A stretch of 39,670 nt of DNA, from the NCBI GenBank assembly GCA_026419015.1, contig JAOAAF010000013.1:1-39670 (forward strand), in the 5' to 3' direction. Origin of the DNA: Spirochaetota bacterium. GTDB lineage: Bacteria; Spirochaetota; UBA4802; JAGODF01. The notes below the pieces were generated by a model. That model was given only the letters and a program-made list of their open reading frames with translations. It had not been told where the DNA came from and made no database searches. Below, piece after piece: positions 1 to 7,765 of this stretch. Numbering within the stretch: the stretch's first letter is position 1; each line of letters opens with the position of its first letter. A program made the translations under genes and the position numbers.

Positions 1-218
1 GTCCGTGTCCATACACGTGTTGATTCATTTGTATAAATGACATATACGTTACCCGAACCCCATATTGAGGCAACTTGATTTAGAAATGCATCACTCCACT
101 GGTGTTTGTTTGTAAGTCCATGCAATAAAACTAAATCGTATGTTTTTGCTTCTGCGACAATGCTGAATGCAAATAGTCCCGTTACGATTGTAAAAGCGAT
201 GAACATTGTTTTTTTCAT
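1..218 (-). CDS. Exported alpha/beta-hydrolase (lipase-like), N-terminal part only
   Basis: The minus strand is open from an ATG at 218 to the window edge, about 72 codons, so only the N-terminus is present. Residues 1-24 form a signal peptide (MKKTMFIAFTIVTGLFAF then SIVAEA), after which comes a strand and turn typical of lipase-type hydrolases (YDLVLLHGL, followed by TNKHQWSDAF). This suggests a secreted or periplasmic esterase or lipase in which HGL marks the oxyanion-hole strand. The active-site serine would lie outside the window. The start is supported by an SD-like GGGGGGTGG 6 bases upstream and by a good promoter at 277-305. The fold assignment rests on one motif, so the substrate is unknown. 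Confidence 0.7.
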   Translation of the reverse strand, partial: MKKTMFIAFTIVTGLFAFSIVAEAKTYDLVLLHGLTNKHQWSDAFLNQVASIWGSGNVYVIYTNESTRVWTR

Positions 219-247
219 AAATCCACCCCCCTTTTATCTTTTATCGA

Positions 248-267
248 AAAACCGTCCATACGGTTTT
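248..267. repeat. 8-bp inverted repeat in the leader of the exported hydrolase
   Basis: AAAACCGT (248-255) and ACGGTTTT (260-267) are perfect complements around a 4-base loop. If transcription starts near 270 from the promoter at 277-305, this hairpin is the very 5' end of the mRNA. It could stabilise the mRNA or be a dimeric operator. No T-tract follows on the minus strand, so it is not a terminator. Confidence 0.5.
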
Positions 268-276
268 CTGCTTATT

Positions 277-305
277 AATGTAAATATTTGTGATGAAAAC
301 GTCAA
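277..305 (-). promoter_or_regulatory. Candidate sigma-70 promoter for the exported hydrolase
   Basis: On the minus strand TTGACG (300-305), a 17-base spacer and TACATT (277-282). Spacing is ideal, the -35 matches 5 of 6 and the -10 matches 4 of 6. It would start transcription near 270, about 50 bases before the ATG at 218. Confidence 0.45.
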
Positions 306-500
306 ATTTTTATTAAAAATTTGTGTGTATAATTTTTAGATTAAATTGATAAGGATTTTAGTCTTCAATATTGTCTTGCAAAATGTAAATTCAGGATATT
401 TTTAATAATAGCTCGCGAGATTTTTGTGGTACATATTTTTACATTCATTAAAACGTTCATTTCTGTTGTTAAACTGCAATGTCGGCTTTATTTCCTTTCA

Positions 501-1463
501 TTATTGCGCTTTTATGCAGCGCGCATAATGGGCGGGCTGTATCTCGTGCAGGGCAATGCTTTCATGCATGCATTCGTCGCTTCCTTTAAAACATCGTGGG
601 TAAAACGCACAGCCCTGAATTTCTGAAGTAATGGTCGGAACAGTGCCGGGAATAGTTGCCATTCTTTTTTTTACTTCGCCTTGTCGCGGCAATGCTTCGA
701 AAAGTCCAATTGTGTACGGGTGGAGAGGATTGTTAAAAATATCATGACAAGATGCAATTTCCACAATTTCGCCTGCATACATAATGGCAATGCGATCGGC
801 GACATTTGCGACAATCCCCAAATCGTGCGTAATTAAAAGCAGGGACATGTGCCGCTGTTGTTGCAATTGTAGGAGCAAGTCGAGTATTTGAGCCTGGATT
901 GTCACATCGAGGGCAGTGGTTGGTTCGTCGGCAATGAGGATGGCAGGATTTGCCGCAAGGGCCATTGCAATCATCGCGCGTTGGCGCATTCCGCCCGAAA
1001 GTTCATGGGGATAGCTATCGCAACGTTTTTCTGGTGATGGGATTCCCACAAGCCTTAACAGTTCAATGCTGCGTTCTCGCGCTTCCTTTTTTGTCATTTT
1101 TAAATGTAATCGCAATACTTCTTCAATTTGAAAGCCTATTCGGAAAACTGGATTAAGAGATGTCATGGGTTCCTGAAAAATCATGCTGATTTCTTTGCCG
1201 CGAATGGAATACATTGCCTTTTCATCCAATGAGAGCAAATTGGTATTTGCATATATTATTTCTCCGCCATCAATACAACCTGGTGGATCAATGAGCCGTA
1301 AAATTGAATAAGCCGTGACCGATTTCCCGCATCCCGATTCTCCAACAAGTCCAAGCGTTTCGCCTTTGTGCAATTCGAAAGATGCACCGCGTACAGCAAG
1401 AAGCCGATACCCGTTCATCGTGAAACTTACTTGCAAGTTGTTTACGCTTAAAATTTTTTCCAT
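501..1463 (-). CDS. OppD/DppD-type peptide ABC transporter ATP-binding protein
   Basis: This is an ATPase subunit of an oligopeptide or dipeptide importer on the cytoplasmic face of the inner membrane. At 320 residues it has the normal OppD/DppD length. Visible motifs are Walker A GESGCGKS (41-48), Q-loop FQEP (96-99), signature LSGGMRQR (155-162), Walker B ILIADE (175-180) and H-loop His213. The C-terminal oligo_HPY extension has Cys285, Cys291, Cys298 and Cys316, the spacing linked to a [4Fe-4S] cluster in some DppD proteins. A longer frame begins at 1508, but ATG 1463 has a GAGGA site that overlaps the stop of the upstream gene, implying translational coupling. No permease or binding-protein gene is adjacent, so partners must lie elsewhere or beyond the left edge. 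Nickel or other substrates cannot be excluded. Confidence 0.93.
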   Translation of the reverse strand: MEKILSVNNLQVSFTMNGYRLLAVRGASFELHKGETLGLVGESGCGKSVTAYSILRLIDPPGCIDGGEIIYANTNLLSLDEKAMYSIRGKEISMIFQEPMTSLNPVFRIGFQIEEVLRLHLKMTKKEARERSIELLRLVGIPSPEKRCDSYPHELSGGMRQRAMIAMALAANPAILIADEPTTALDVTIQAQILDLLLQLQQQRHMSLLLITHDLGIVANVADRIAIMYAGEIVEIASCHDIFNNPLHPYTIGLFEALPRQGEVKKRMATIPGTVPTITSEIQGCAFYPRCFKGSDECMHESIALHEIQPAHYARCIKAQ

Positions 1464-1473
1464 AAGTTGTTCC

Positions 1474-1755
1474 TCAGGTAATATTTCGACTTCTTCTCGT
1501 AATTTCAAAACCTTCCGATTCTAATTTGCGGTAAAGCTCATTGAGATCCATGCCTTCAAGTATGCACTTAAAAATTGTTGAATGTTTGTATGCTAAAATG
1601 AAAACCTTTACCATATCCTCCAGACGTAAAATTTCTTCGTTGATTTGACGAGGGCGCTTCTCTTGAATTTCAGAAAACGCGATTTTAGTTATTCCCAGTT
1701 CTTTCATCTCGCGAATGAATTCATCTAATCGATCAAACAGAATTTCTCTCTGCAT
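1474..1755 (-). CDS. Hypothetical 93-residue helical protein
   Basis: I do not recognise this family. The protein is charged and predicted mostly helical (MQREILFDRLDEFIREMKEL at the start), with no signal peptide or membrane segment, so it is probably cytoplasmic. It sits between the phosphoesterase-like gene (23-base gap) and the OppD-type gene, whose ribosome site overlaps its stop codon. The three genes are therefore probably one transcript. A GAGG site lies 7 bases upstream of the ATG. A small regulatory or adaptor role would be a guess. Confidence 0.7.
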   Translation of the reverse strand: MQREILFDRLDEFIREMKELGITKIAFSEIQEKRPRQINEEILRLEDMVKVFILAYKHSTIFKCILEGMDLNELYRKLESEGFEITRRSRNIT

Positions 1756-1778
1756 TGCCCTGCCTCAAAATGATGATG

Positions 1779-2663
1779 TTAATCGAGACTTCGCGGCATT
1801 ATGGTGATGATGCCATTGCGATAGTCAACAACATAATATTGCGCAGTTTTTTTTGTTCGCTGTTGCGCGGGAAGATGAATTGCACTAAATTCGCACCCTG
1901 CCACAATGTATTCAATGCCATCTTTTACTGTTCGACTGAATGAGGTACGATGACCGCTTATGACCATTTTTACTGGATAAGCGATAAAGAGACTGTGAAG
2001 CGCTTCCGCGAGCTTTGGGGGCATGCATTCGTCTTTTGTTAATCCTGAAGGGACGTCGAAATCGAAAAAAGGGTAATGGGCAAAGACGAAAATTGCTTCT
2101 TTTTTTCGGTTACGCCAAAGATCGCGCATGAGCCAATTGATTTGCAGTTGCGAGATGGAAGGTGTTCCTTCTTCGCAGTTGTCGAGTACGATGCAATGAA
2201 TTGGTCCGTAATTAAATGAGTAGTGCGATTTTCGCCCCATATAATGCAGATAGTAGTCAGATGATGCGTCAAGCATGTCTTTTTCTCCTTTGACTGTGAA
2301 AAGGAGCGGTTTTAGCTTATATACGCAATTTTTCACATCGCGATACTGGCGTTCGAGATCCTGTGCGCTAATCCCCATCCACTTTTTCCCTCCATGCACA
2401 ATATCTCCCAAATGGATTACCCAGATCGGATTTTCGCTGTTGAGGTGCTTTACCAACGTTTCGAATAGCTCGTTTTTTCCTCGAAAGGGCGATTCTGCAA
2501 ACGTGTTGCCAGTGATTGCAAAACGAAATTCTAATGGAGAATTGTCTTTTGGTTGAAAAAAATTGCACTGCAAGAAATTTATGATTGTAACGATGAGCAG
2601 CGATTTTGCGAGTGCTATCCCAATATGTGCCAAATATGTGAAATAAGTTTTACACGCGTGCAT
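1779..2663 (-). CDS. Calcineurin-like metallophosphoesterase homologue with altered metal-site motifs
   Basis: The chain aligns with calcineurin-like phosphoesterases: a strand plus GNTFAE where GDTxxx is usual, LGDIVHGG, GEKD where GNHD is usual, FAHYPFFD, and ISGHRTSF where GHxH is usual. LGD and the FAHYP histidine are kept. The first Asp is Asn, the GNHD Asn-His are Glu-Lys, and the second His of GHxH is Thr. Hydrolysis may therefore be lost or changed. The N-terminus after Met at 2663 is a hydrophobic anchor (LAKSLLIVTIINFLQC), so it is probably membrane-tethered and periplasmic. The start is uncertain: TTG 2717 and GTG near 2690 are also in frame, and none has a clear SD. It leads the operon with the 93-residue gene and the OppD-type gene, and is divergent from the NamZ-type gene. 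Confidence 0.75.
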   Translation of the reverse strand: MHACKTYFTYLAHIGIALAKSLLIVTIINFLQCNFFQPKDNSPLEFRFAITGNTFAESPFRGKNELFETLVKHLNSENPIWVIHLGDIVHGGKKWMGISAQDLERQYRDVKNCVYKLKPLLFTVKGEKDMLDASSDYYLHYMGRKSHYSFNYGPIHCIVLDNCEEGTPSISQLQINWLMRDLWRNRKKEAIFVFAHYPFFDFDVPSGLTKDECMPPKLAEALHSLFIAYPVKMVISGHRTSFSRTVKDGIEYIVAGCEFSAIHLPAQQRTKKTAQYYVVDYRNGIITIMPRSLD

Positions 2664-2751
2664 GTTGGTGTTTAGTAATGTTGGTGCATGCACATCATAC
2701 GTTATTGCAAAGCGCAAGAATATTTTTCATGCATTTCTACGAGGAGAACGA

Positions 2752-3912
2752 ATGGCGATAAGTGGTTTAGAAGTATTATTAACTGATATTGAACGCTATA
2801 AACATCGGAATATAGGTCTTTTGTGCAATCATACTTCCGTCACATCCGATTTGGAATATAGCTGGGATGCGCTTCAAAAAGCCGGGATGAATATTGTGCG
2901 CATTTTTACACCCGAACATGGCCTTTTTGCAGTGGAGCAAGACCAAAAAGCAGTGCATGAAACGGCATGCGGGAATATTGAAATCGTTAGCTTATATGGC
3001 AACAATGCAACTACGCTTTATCCTCGCGTTGAGGCATTGCAAGGAATTGATCTCGTCATGTGCGATATTCAAGATATTGGAACGCGGTACTACACCTATC
3101 TTAACACAATGGCATATTTTCTCCATACAATTCGCGATTGCGATATTGAGTTTGTTGTCTTAGATCGCCCCAATCCTCTTGGAGGCGTGCAAATAGAAGG
3201 ACCTTTGTTGAACCACAATTTCACTTCCTTTGTGGGAGTCTTTGATTGTCCTGTTCGCCATGGCCTCACCTGCGGAGAGATTGCGATGATGTATCATAAA
3301 AGAAAGCAGATCAATTGTGGGCTTACAGTGATACCCATGAAAGGCTGGCGAAGAGATTGCTATTACGATGATGTTGGCATTCCGTGGATTCCCCCATCGC
3401 CCAATATGCCCACCATTGAAACTGCCATAGTCTATCCTGGGAGCTGCCTTTTGGAGGGAACCAATATCTCAGAAGGAAGGGGAACCACAACGCCTTTTCA
3501 AATAGTTGGTGCGCCGTTTGTTGACAAAAATGAATTTGCCAAAACGCTGAACGCTTTGCATTTGCCTGGGGTATATTTTCGGCCGGTAGAATTTCGCCCA
3601 ACATTTCACAAATATGTGGGAGAATTATGTCAGGGCGTATTCATCCATGTGCTCGATCGGAAAAAATTTCGACCTTTTTTAACGGGCATCGCGCTTGTAA
3701 AAACCTTATACGACTTGTATGGAGAGCGCGTGGAGTTTTTGCATGGGGTGTACGAATTTACTTCGCTCCATCCTGCATTCGATTTGCTTTGTGGTACCGA
3801 TGCGATTCGGCATTCAATCCTGAAGCACGAAAGCTTACAAAATATCGCGAAGCTATGGGAAGCCGATGAACGCGAATGGGATAATGAGCGAAAAGAGTGG
3901 TGGCTGTATTAG
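2752..3912 (+). CDS. NamZ-type exo-beta-N-acetylmuramidase (DUF1343 family)
   Basis: The 386-residue chain has the whole DUF1343 pattern: GLLCNHTSV, FTPEHGLFA, QDIGTRYYTY, VLDRPNPLGG, HGLTCGE, PPSPNMPT, YPGSCLLEGTN and SEGRGTT with PFQIVGAP. Members such as Bacillus NamZ (YbbC) remove terminal MurNAc from peptidoglycan fragments (GH171). The start is ATG 2752 with GAGGAG 6 bases upstream; the 30 codons before it are not needed. From this start there is no signal peptide, so this copy looks cytoplasmic, suggesting recycling of imported muropeptides rather than external wall cleavage. It is divergent from the phosphoesterase-like gene and convergent with the DUF1566 gene. Family assignment is strong; substrate and location are inferred. 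Confidence 0.92.
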   Translation: MAISGLEVLLTDIERYKHRNIGLLCNHTSVTSDLEYSWDALQKAGMNIVRIFTPEHGLFAVEQDQKAVHETACGNIEIVSLYGNNATTLYPRVEALQGIDLVMCDIQDIGTRYYTYLNTMAYFLHTIRDCDIEFVVLDRPNPLGGVQIEGPLLNHNFTSFVGVFDCPVRHGLTCGEIAMMYHKRKQINCGLTVIPMKGWRRDCYYDDVGIPWIPPSPNMPTIETAIVYPGSCLLEGTNISEGRGTTTPFQIVGAPFVDKNEFAKTLNALHLPGVYFRPVEFRPTFHKYVGELCQGVFIHVLDRKKFRPFLTGIALVKTLYDLYGERVEFLHGVYEFTSLHPAFDLLCGTDAIRHSILKHESLQNIAKLWEADEREWDNERKEWWLY

Positions 3913-4044
3913 TTTTTACTGACTGTAACCTGCTTTTCGGATTTTTGGCATTCTTTATACGATGTTCTGTACCAATTTCCCTTTATGTTGGAAAATCTTT
4001 ATTTCGCTTTAATTTTGTAATAAAATAATGGTATGCCATATCCT

Positions 4045-4584
4045 TTACGGTTCTACTGCGCGCGCGCAGCGCGCGTAGCGCATAATTGTGGTTGAATCGA
4101 CTGCAGATTTAGAAATATCCCTTGTTGAAAGTTTAATGGAATACACAAATACATCGTTTTCGAGATCAGAAGAAAACCAATATTCATTTTTTAATACACC
4201 GAAATTATTAAACCACGTGTAATCCGCATCGGGAAAGCTTAAGGTTTCAAGCTCTGCAATGGTAGGCAAACGCCAGTCGGTATAACCGGCCAGCGCAAGA
4301 TTCTGGCAGAAAGAATGCGCGGTATTGTAAGGAATTTTTTCAGCATTTCCGCTGCAAAGGGTGGTGCCTTCCCCATATGCGCATTTTGCCCACATGATGC
4401 CATTTGTGCTCGTATCCGTGATAGTGCCATTCCCATTGTCGAGGAAAGATGGTTTCACATATGTTGGGGGTGGTTCGTTTGCAAGCTCTACCTCTTCAAG
4501 GGTATCGCATGCGTACCAGAAAAACGAGGCATATGCGAAAAGCATCTTAAAAATGAAAATTTTACCGCGATGCAATGGTTTCAT
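4045..4584 (-). CDS. DUF1566-domain lipoprotein
   Basis: A 179-residue exported protein. Residues 1-25 are a lipoprotein signal (MKPLHRGKIFIFKM, then a hydrophobic run ending FFWYAC), with the Cys as probable lipidated residue. The mature part matches DUF1566/Lcl-C-type domains: LDNGNGTITDTSTNGIMWAK, AHSFCQNLALAGYTDWRLPT, NEYWFSSD and a terminal ARCARAVEP. Such domains are found in many Gram-negative surface or periplasmic proteins, generally without known function. It starts 10 bases after the stop of the OmpA-family gene, so the two are co-transcribed. An earlier in-frame ATG at 4629 would overlap that gene and bury the signal peptide. The 3' end is locally very GC-rich (a CTGCGCGCGCGCAG palindrome at 4056-4069). 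Confidence 0.85.
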   Translation of the reverse strand: MKPLHRGKIFIFKMLFAYASFFWYACDTLEEVELANEPPPTYVKPSFLDNGNGTITDTSTNGIMWAKCAYGEGTTLCSGNAEKIPYNTAHSFCQNLALAGYTDWRLPTIAELETLSFPDADYTWFNNFGVLKNEYWFSSDLENDVFVYSIKLSTRDISKSAVDSTTIMRYARCARAVEP

Positions 4585-4594
4585 GTCATTTTCT

Positions 4595-6811
4595 TTAAAA
4601 TCGAAATGTAATGGCACATTCGCTCGCATAAGGAAGAACGCGTATATTAAAACTAATTTTATTTAGTTGCTCTGCATCGCGTTCGAGTTTTTCGATTCGA
4701 ATTTGGTTAAACCAATCGCTTACGAGCAATATGATGGCCCCTGCAGAAAGCGTGCCACCGGCAATATATGCATACTGTGCATACTTTCGATAGCGGGTAT
4801 ACTCTTCCTCTAAATCGTTTAGTTTTTGTTGGAATAGTTCCCTCTGTTGGACTTTCCACGATGCATATGAAATCGAACGATAGCTTTCAACAATGCTATC
4901 GTAGTCGCTTTTGATCTGAGCGCATTTGTATGAATAAAACCCACCTGTTGCGAATGAACATAACGCTGCGCCAGCGAGCAAATAGCCGGGCAATGCGAGA
5001 TGTATGTCCCTGCGTTTCTCCAGTTCATTGCGAATTACCGCTAATCGGAATTTGATTTGATCTTTTGATAACGCATTAAGGCTATCGTCCCAAGAAACGA
5101 CGTTTATTTCAACGCGGCGCGAAAGTTGCGCAGCGGTTTCGGGATCGGGTGCGGTAATCTTTTTTTCAGCACCATATGATTTGATTATAAGGCGGTTGGG
5201 GTTGATGTTTCCTTCGATTAGATAATCCGTTACCGCTGCAACTCGCAATTTTGCAATTTTATCAACTGCTTCAGGTGTACCTATACCGCTTGAATGCCCG
5301 CTTATTTCGAATTTGATGTGGGGATTGTCCTGTAAAATGCGAATGAGCTCTTTAAGCTTGCCTTTTTCCCTTTCGGGGATTTCTGCGCTGGCAGTGTCGA
5401 ACTGAATGGTATATTTCATCTTCATGCCGGCATAAATTTTTGGTAAATTAAAATCGATTTGTTCAATGGGAGCTCCTTTTCCTGATTCGAATTCGCGAGT
5501 TTGTAAAAGATAACCTTTGGCTATGGGCATTACGGTGCAATTTTCAAAAAATGGAACAGAGATCGAAAATCGCCCATCAGGGAGGCTTTCCAATATTTCG
5601 CTTTGTCCGCGGTCAGAATCGACTTTCACAGTTATTGGTGTGCTCAAATCACCGCTTTCCATGCGAATGGTTCCATAAACAACGCGCATAGGGAGTGGCT
5701 CAATCGCAAACAAAATTGGGCGTTCTGCGATGAGGCCATTAGCGAGTGTCACAATTTTGTTTCCACCAAGATTTACAGAAAACTGCATCGCCTGATCAGC
5801 CGAATCGTTTACCGGAATTCCAATGTTTTTTGCAGCGGTACCCGAGGAAAGCGTTATTGCGTAAATGTCGTATCCCCCAAATCCTTTGTGACCGTTTGAT
5901 GCAAAAAATAACGTATCGCTATCGGCATGAAACCATGGATTTATTTCGTTTCCCTTCGTGTTTATAAGAGAACCCGCATTTTGCGGTGGCGACCATTCGC
6001 CATTGGAATATGTGGTGATGAAAATATCAAACCCACCGCGAGAAGGTTTCCTATCTGAGGAAAAAATGCAAACAGTGCCGTCAAAACTGAGAAAGGGGGT
6101 AACATCATTTGCTGATGAAAAGATTGCTTTTTCGAGTTTGCGCGCGCGCTCACCATCGGTTTTTGAGAACACTTTTATTGTATAGCGGCTTTCGCAAAAC
6201 ACGGATACCGCAAACAGTTCCGGGAAAAGCGACGCAGCAACGCCAAAAATTTGTCCATCGCCAATATTTGCGATCTGCGTTTTGAGACCGGTTTGCTGAT
6301 TCATCGAATATAAAAAGCCGTTATGTACGAAAATTGCAGTATGCGCATCGGGGTGATATATGCCGCGTTCAATTCCCCTAAATGGTGAATGCGCGATGAG
6401 TTGCTTCCCATACATATTGATGAGCGACTGTTTTGATTTTTCAGCTCGTTTGAGCTGTTGGATTTGCTCTTTAATAAGAGGATTGCCCTGAAATGCTTCC
6501 AACATTGAAATTGCTTTTTGATAGTTTTGCTGATGTACTTCAAGAAGGGCAAGGGTGAGAGCATATTCCATTTTGTCTTTTGCGCGGGGGAGTAACGATT
6601 CGGCTAATCGCAACGCGTGATTCCAGTTACCTTTATAAATTTCCTTGTACAGCGCAACGAGTTCATCGTCAATTATTTGCGACTGCATTTCGTTATTTCC
6701 AATTGGCAATTGTTGTGAAAATGTAATTCTCGAAGGCATCCCGACGATAAAAAGCAAAAGCACCCATGCAGAAATTTTTTTGCAAGTGTGGTTGTGGTCT
6801 GCGATGTGCAT
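4595..6811 (-). CDS. Large OmpA-family envelope protein with PD40 repeats and C-terminal membrane hairpin
   Basis: 738 residues. In order: signal peptide (1-33, WVLLLFIVGM core); helical TPR-like region (about 45-135); beta-propeller PD40-type repeats (SSDRKPSRGGFDIF at 251-264, FASNGHKGFGGYDIY at 303-317); a carboxypeptidase-regulatory-like beta domain (about 375-455); OmpA-like peptidoglycan-binding domain (about 466-572, ending SRRVEINV); then two hydrophobic helices (about 607-625 and 681-699) flanking a coiled segment. Family members tie the outer membrane or a secretion apparatus to peptidoglycan. Two oddities: the Asp that contacts diaminopimelate in OmpA domains is Ser508 (GHSS), while the Arg 15 residues on is kept (Arg523); and the C-terminal membrane hairpin is not usual. 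No SD is visible before ATG 6811. A promoter (6865-6895) and an upstream terminator (6914-6934) make it the first gene of a unit with the DUF1566 lipoprotein. Confidence 0.88.
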   Translation of the reverse strand: MHIADHNHTCKKISAWVLLLFIVGMPSRITFSQQLPIGNNEMQSQIIDDELVALYKEIYKGNWNHALRLAESLLPRAKDKMEYALTLALLEVHQQNYQKAISMLEAFQGNPLIKEQIQQLKRAEKSKQSLINMYGKQLIAHSPFRGIERGIYHPDAHTAIFVHNGFLYSMNQQTGLKTQIANIGDGQIFGVAASLFPELFAVSVFCESRYTIKVFSKTDGERARKLEKAIFSSANDVTPFLSFDGTVCIFSSDRKPSRGGFDIFITTYSNGEWSPPQNAGSLINTKGNEINPWFHADSDTLFFASNGHKGFGGYDIYAITLSSGTAAKNIGIPVNDSADQAMQFSVNLGGNKIVTLANGLIAERPILFAIEPLPMRVVYGTIRMESGDLSTPITVKVDSDRGQSEILESLPDGRFSISVPFFENCTVMPIAKGYLLQTREFESGKGAPIEQIDFNLPKIYAGMKMKYTIQFDTASAEIPEREKGKLKELIRILQDNPHIKFEISGHSSGIGTPEAVDKIAKLRVAAVTDYLIEGNINPNRLIIKSYGAEKKITAPDPETAAQLSRRVEINVVSWDDSLNALSKDQIKFRLAVIRNELEKRRDIHLALPGYLLAGAALCSFATGGFYSYKCAQIKSDYDSIVESYRSISYASWKVQQRELFQQKLNDLEEEYTRYRKYAQYAYIAGGTLSAGAIILLVSDWFNQIRIEKLERDAEQLNKISFNIRVLPYASECAITFRF

Positions 6812-6864
6812 ATGGCGAAAATGGTTTTTGCGATTCGCGTACGGTATTTGGGAATTTCGATTTT

Positions 6865-6895
6865 AATATACGCATACTCGTGGGATGTCAGTCAA
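6865..6895 (-). promoter_or_regulatory. Candidate sigma-70 promoter for the OmpA-family gene
   Basis: On the minus strand TTGACT (6890-6895), a 19-base spacer and TATATT (6865-6870). Both boxes match 5 of 6, but the spacer is 1-2 bases longer than ideal. It lies just downstream of the terminator of the previous unit. Confidence 0.4.
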
Positions 6896-6913
6896 CTCAT
6901 TTATTGTGCAGAC

Positions 6914-6934
6914 AAAAAATGAGCAATCGCTCAT
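6914..6934 (-). terminator. Intrinsic terminator after the methyltransferase gene
   Basis: On the minus strand ATGAGC, loop GATT, GCTCAT followed directly by six T residues. It lies 22 bases after the stop at 6956 and separates the DUF4015-methyltransferase unit from the OmpA-family unit. Confidence 0.7.
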
Positions 6935-6955
6935 CGTGTGATTAATAACAAGAAC

Positions 6956-7765
6956 TTATTTCACAAGGTGGATCATAAGCGTCACGCCAAAATGTTTTAA
7001 AAAGGGTAATTTGCCATTTGCAAGCTTTTCTATTTTGTCGGAGAGCCGTCGAAGCGGTCTGTGGAGGAAACGAGGTATGATGATGATATGCCAACTAATT
7101 CGTGTATGAAAGTTCCAAGGTGGCCGAAATTCGTGGGCAGTGATTTCGCAGTGTGAAAAAAATTTGCGGCAAATTTTTTTGATTTCTCCAATGCGATAGA
7201 ATCGCATTCGAATTGGATCGTGAAGGCGAAACACATGGATGCTTATAAATTGCAAAAACGCGAAGAGGAGGTTTTCGGGAGAAAATCTCGATGGGACTCG
7301 AATGTATGCCTTACCCCCTTTTTTAAGCACGCGGCTAATCTCGCGCAACACTTCAATCCCATTATCTTTGGAAAGGTGTTGCAGCACAAGCAAGCAGTAA
7401 ACCGTATCGAAGCTTTCATCGGCAAACGGGAGATTTGTTGCATCCCCCCTTACCAGTTTCGCATGGTGATTGTATTTTGAAAGGTGATCCCTTGCTGCGC
7501 GGAGCATATTGTGAGAAATATCGCACCCTACTGCATCCCCACCGCGATCGAGCACCGGTTTAAGCACACGACCCCACCCGCAGCCGCAATCCAAAATGCG
7601 CTCGCCTGGGCGTACGGGGAAAGGGGGTGGTGCATCTAATACATTCCCATAGTAATCGGGCAAAAGCGCTTCGAGGCCTACGGTGATAAACGCAGGGGCG
7701 CGCGTTGCGCCATCATCCCACACGCGTACGTAATCATGAAAAAAATTATTGTCGTTTTCTTTCAT
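6956..7765 (-). CDS. Class I SAM-dependent methyltransferase (Methyltransf_11 type)
   Basis: The 269-residue protein has the SAM-binding glycine motif ILDCGCGWGR, the acidic strand end GCDIS, motif GDATNLPFADESFD and a post-motif VLKKGGKAYIRV. This is the small-molecule or lipid methyltransferase pattern; the substrate cannot be read. The C-terminal third is rich in His, Arg and aromatics (RISWHIIIIPRFLHRPLRR) and may touch the membrane. Its ATG overlaps the stop of the DUF4015 gene by 4 bases (ATGA), with AGGAAA 7 bases upstream, so the two are translationally coupled. A polar-lipid or surface-glycan methylation role is only a possibility. Confidence 0.88.
   Translation of the reverse strand: MKENDNNFFHDYVRVWDDGATRAPAFITVGLEALLPDYYGNVLDAPPPFPVRPGERILDCGCGWGRVLKPVLDRGGDAVGCDISHNMLRAARDHLSKYNHHAKLVRGDATNLPFADESFDTVYCLLVLQHLSKDNGIEVLREISRVLKKGGKAYIRVPSRFSPENLLFAFLQFISIHVFRLHDPIRMRFYRIGEIKKICRKFFSHCEITAHEFRPPWNFHTRISWHIIIIPRFLHRPLRRLSDKIEKLANGKLPFLKHFGVTLMIHLVK

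Noticed and set aside
106-339. 77-codon plus-strand ORF at the left end
   Set aside because: Antisense to the signal-peptide hydrolase, which has a promoter, SD and signal peptide.
4056-4069. CTGCGCGCGCGCAG palindrome as a terminator
   Set aside because: It lies inside the end of the DUF1566 coding region (codons for ARCARAV) and has no T-tract.
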